Below are positions 63,801-64,000 of a stretch of 64,000 bases of DNA, in pieces. The notes below the pieces were generated by a model. That model ran no database searches, was not told where the DNA came from, and was given only the letters and a program-made list of their open reading frames with translations. Source of the stretch: Thermodesulfobacteriota bacterium (GTDB lineage Bacteria > Desulfobacterota_D > UBA1144 > Nemesobacterales > CSP1-2); NCBI GenBank assembly GCA_035559815.1, contig DATMAT010000042.1:21376-85375 (forward strand). The letters run 5' to 3'. The position numbers were made by a program, and so were the translations under genes. Each line of letters starts with the position of its first letter. Position 1 is the first letter of the stretch.

Positions 63801-63827
63801 ACCTGCGGGGATCAGGTCCCCGCAGGT
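63801..63827. repeat. 27-nt hairpin before the last gene
   Basis: ACCTGCGGGG and CCCCGCAGGT form a perfect 10-bp stem around a 7-nt loop. No T tract follows, so it is not a classical terminator. It is 36 bp before the next start codon. Confidence 0.8.
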
Positions 63828-63863
63828 ATACCAAGGAAAACACTTCTTGCAAAGGAGACTAAT

Positions 63864-64000
63864 ATGCGACTTTTATTCAGGCCAAGAGACTCGCGATATC
63901 TGGGTGAGGGGACATTGCCCTTTGGCACCTTCGACGATACCAAGCAGTGGCTCCCGGTCACCAGGTATTTAGAGATGGGGGCGGAGAGATTCCCGGACAA
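63864..64000 (+). CDS. Start of a gene, probably AMP-dependent acyl-CoA synthetase
   Basis: The first 45 codons of a gene running off the right edge. An AAAGGAGA ribosome-binding site lies 5-6 nt before the ATG at 63864 and the frame has no stop. It begins MRLLFRPRDSRYLGEGTLPF and continues with TRYLEMGAERFPD at the edge. A phrase like AERFPDK near residue 40 is typical of acyl-CoA synthetase and AMP-binding enzyme N-termini, so that is my best guess, but no catalytic motif is within the window. Confidence 0.55.
   Translation, partial: MRLLFRPRDSRYLGEGTLPFGTFDDTKQWLPVTRYLEMGAERFPD

Overview
The window is a mid-GC bacterial chromosome segment, gene-dense, with about 54 protein genes and no tRNA, rRNA or CRISPR that I can see. 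The bifunctional penicillin-binding protein, a lipoprotein-like protein, lut-type lactate genes, a PhaR-type regulator and the orders ftsH-folP-cdaA-cdaR-glmM-pdxJ-acpS and metK-ahcY suggest a Gram-negative, heterotrophic lineage close to the former Deltaproteobacteria (Desulfobacterota, Dadabacteria or a similar uncultured group). This placement is inference; a marker-gene tree would be needed to settle it.

Layout. 1-5 kb: an SDR oxidoreductase cut by the window edge, an anchored alpha/beta hydrolase, an unknown protein and ileS. 5-10 kb: an AT-rich gap, an isochorismatase-like hydrolase and the lactate oxidation genes lutA-lutB-lutC. 10-16 kb: two SDRs (one without the catalytic Tyr and Lys), a zinc-finger protein, an FmdB-type zinc ribbon, a membrane-anchored helix-hairpin-helix protein and penicillin-binding protein 1A. 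16-27 kb: cysK, then the tightly packed ftsH-folP-cdaA-cdaR-glmM-pdxJ-acpS run (membrane proteolysis, folate, cyclic di-AMP, cell-wall precursor, vitamin B6, lipid carrier), then fur, a HIT protein and folC. 27-37 kb: an HDAC-family deacetylase, a two-gene helicase-loader unit, rpe, rsmB, metK-ahcY, xerD, an M50 protease, scpA-scpB and ybeY. 37-49 kb: a QueG-like Fe-S protein, der, a glycosyltransferase, a lipoprotein, phaR, ilvE, sppA and pepA, separated by long repeat-filled gaps. 49-64 kb: a cupredoxin, a type III polyketide synthase with an ICMT-like methyltransferase, a CPA1 antiporter, pyruvate carboxylase, an M50-CBS protease, PEP carboxylase, a nitroreductase and the start of a probable acyl-CoA synthetase.

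The genes are mostly housekeeping. What stands out is the intergenic DNA. It holds (i) a family of palindromes, five of them exactly 28 nt long with covarying arms, (ii) two elements of about 500 bp bounded by imperfect terminal inverted repeats, (iii) a GC-rich hairpin module that recurs in several settings, including inside two of the palindromes, and (iv) direct repeats upstream of two genes. No transposase is visible, so these look like non-autonomous elements. Among proteins, the best leads are the helicase loader with DnaJ-like zinc motifs and its overlapping unknown partner, the polyketide synthase/methyltransferase pair, and an SppA that lacks a membrane anchor.
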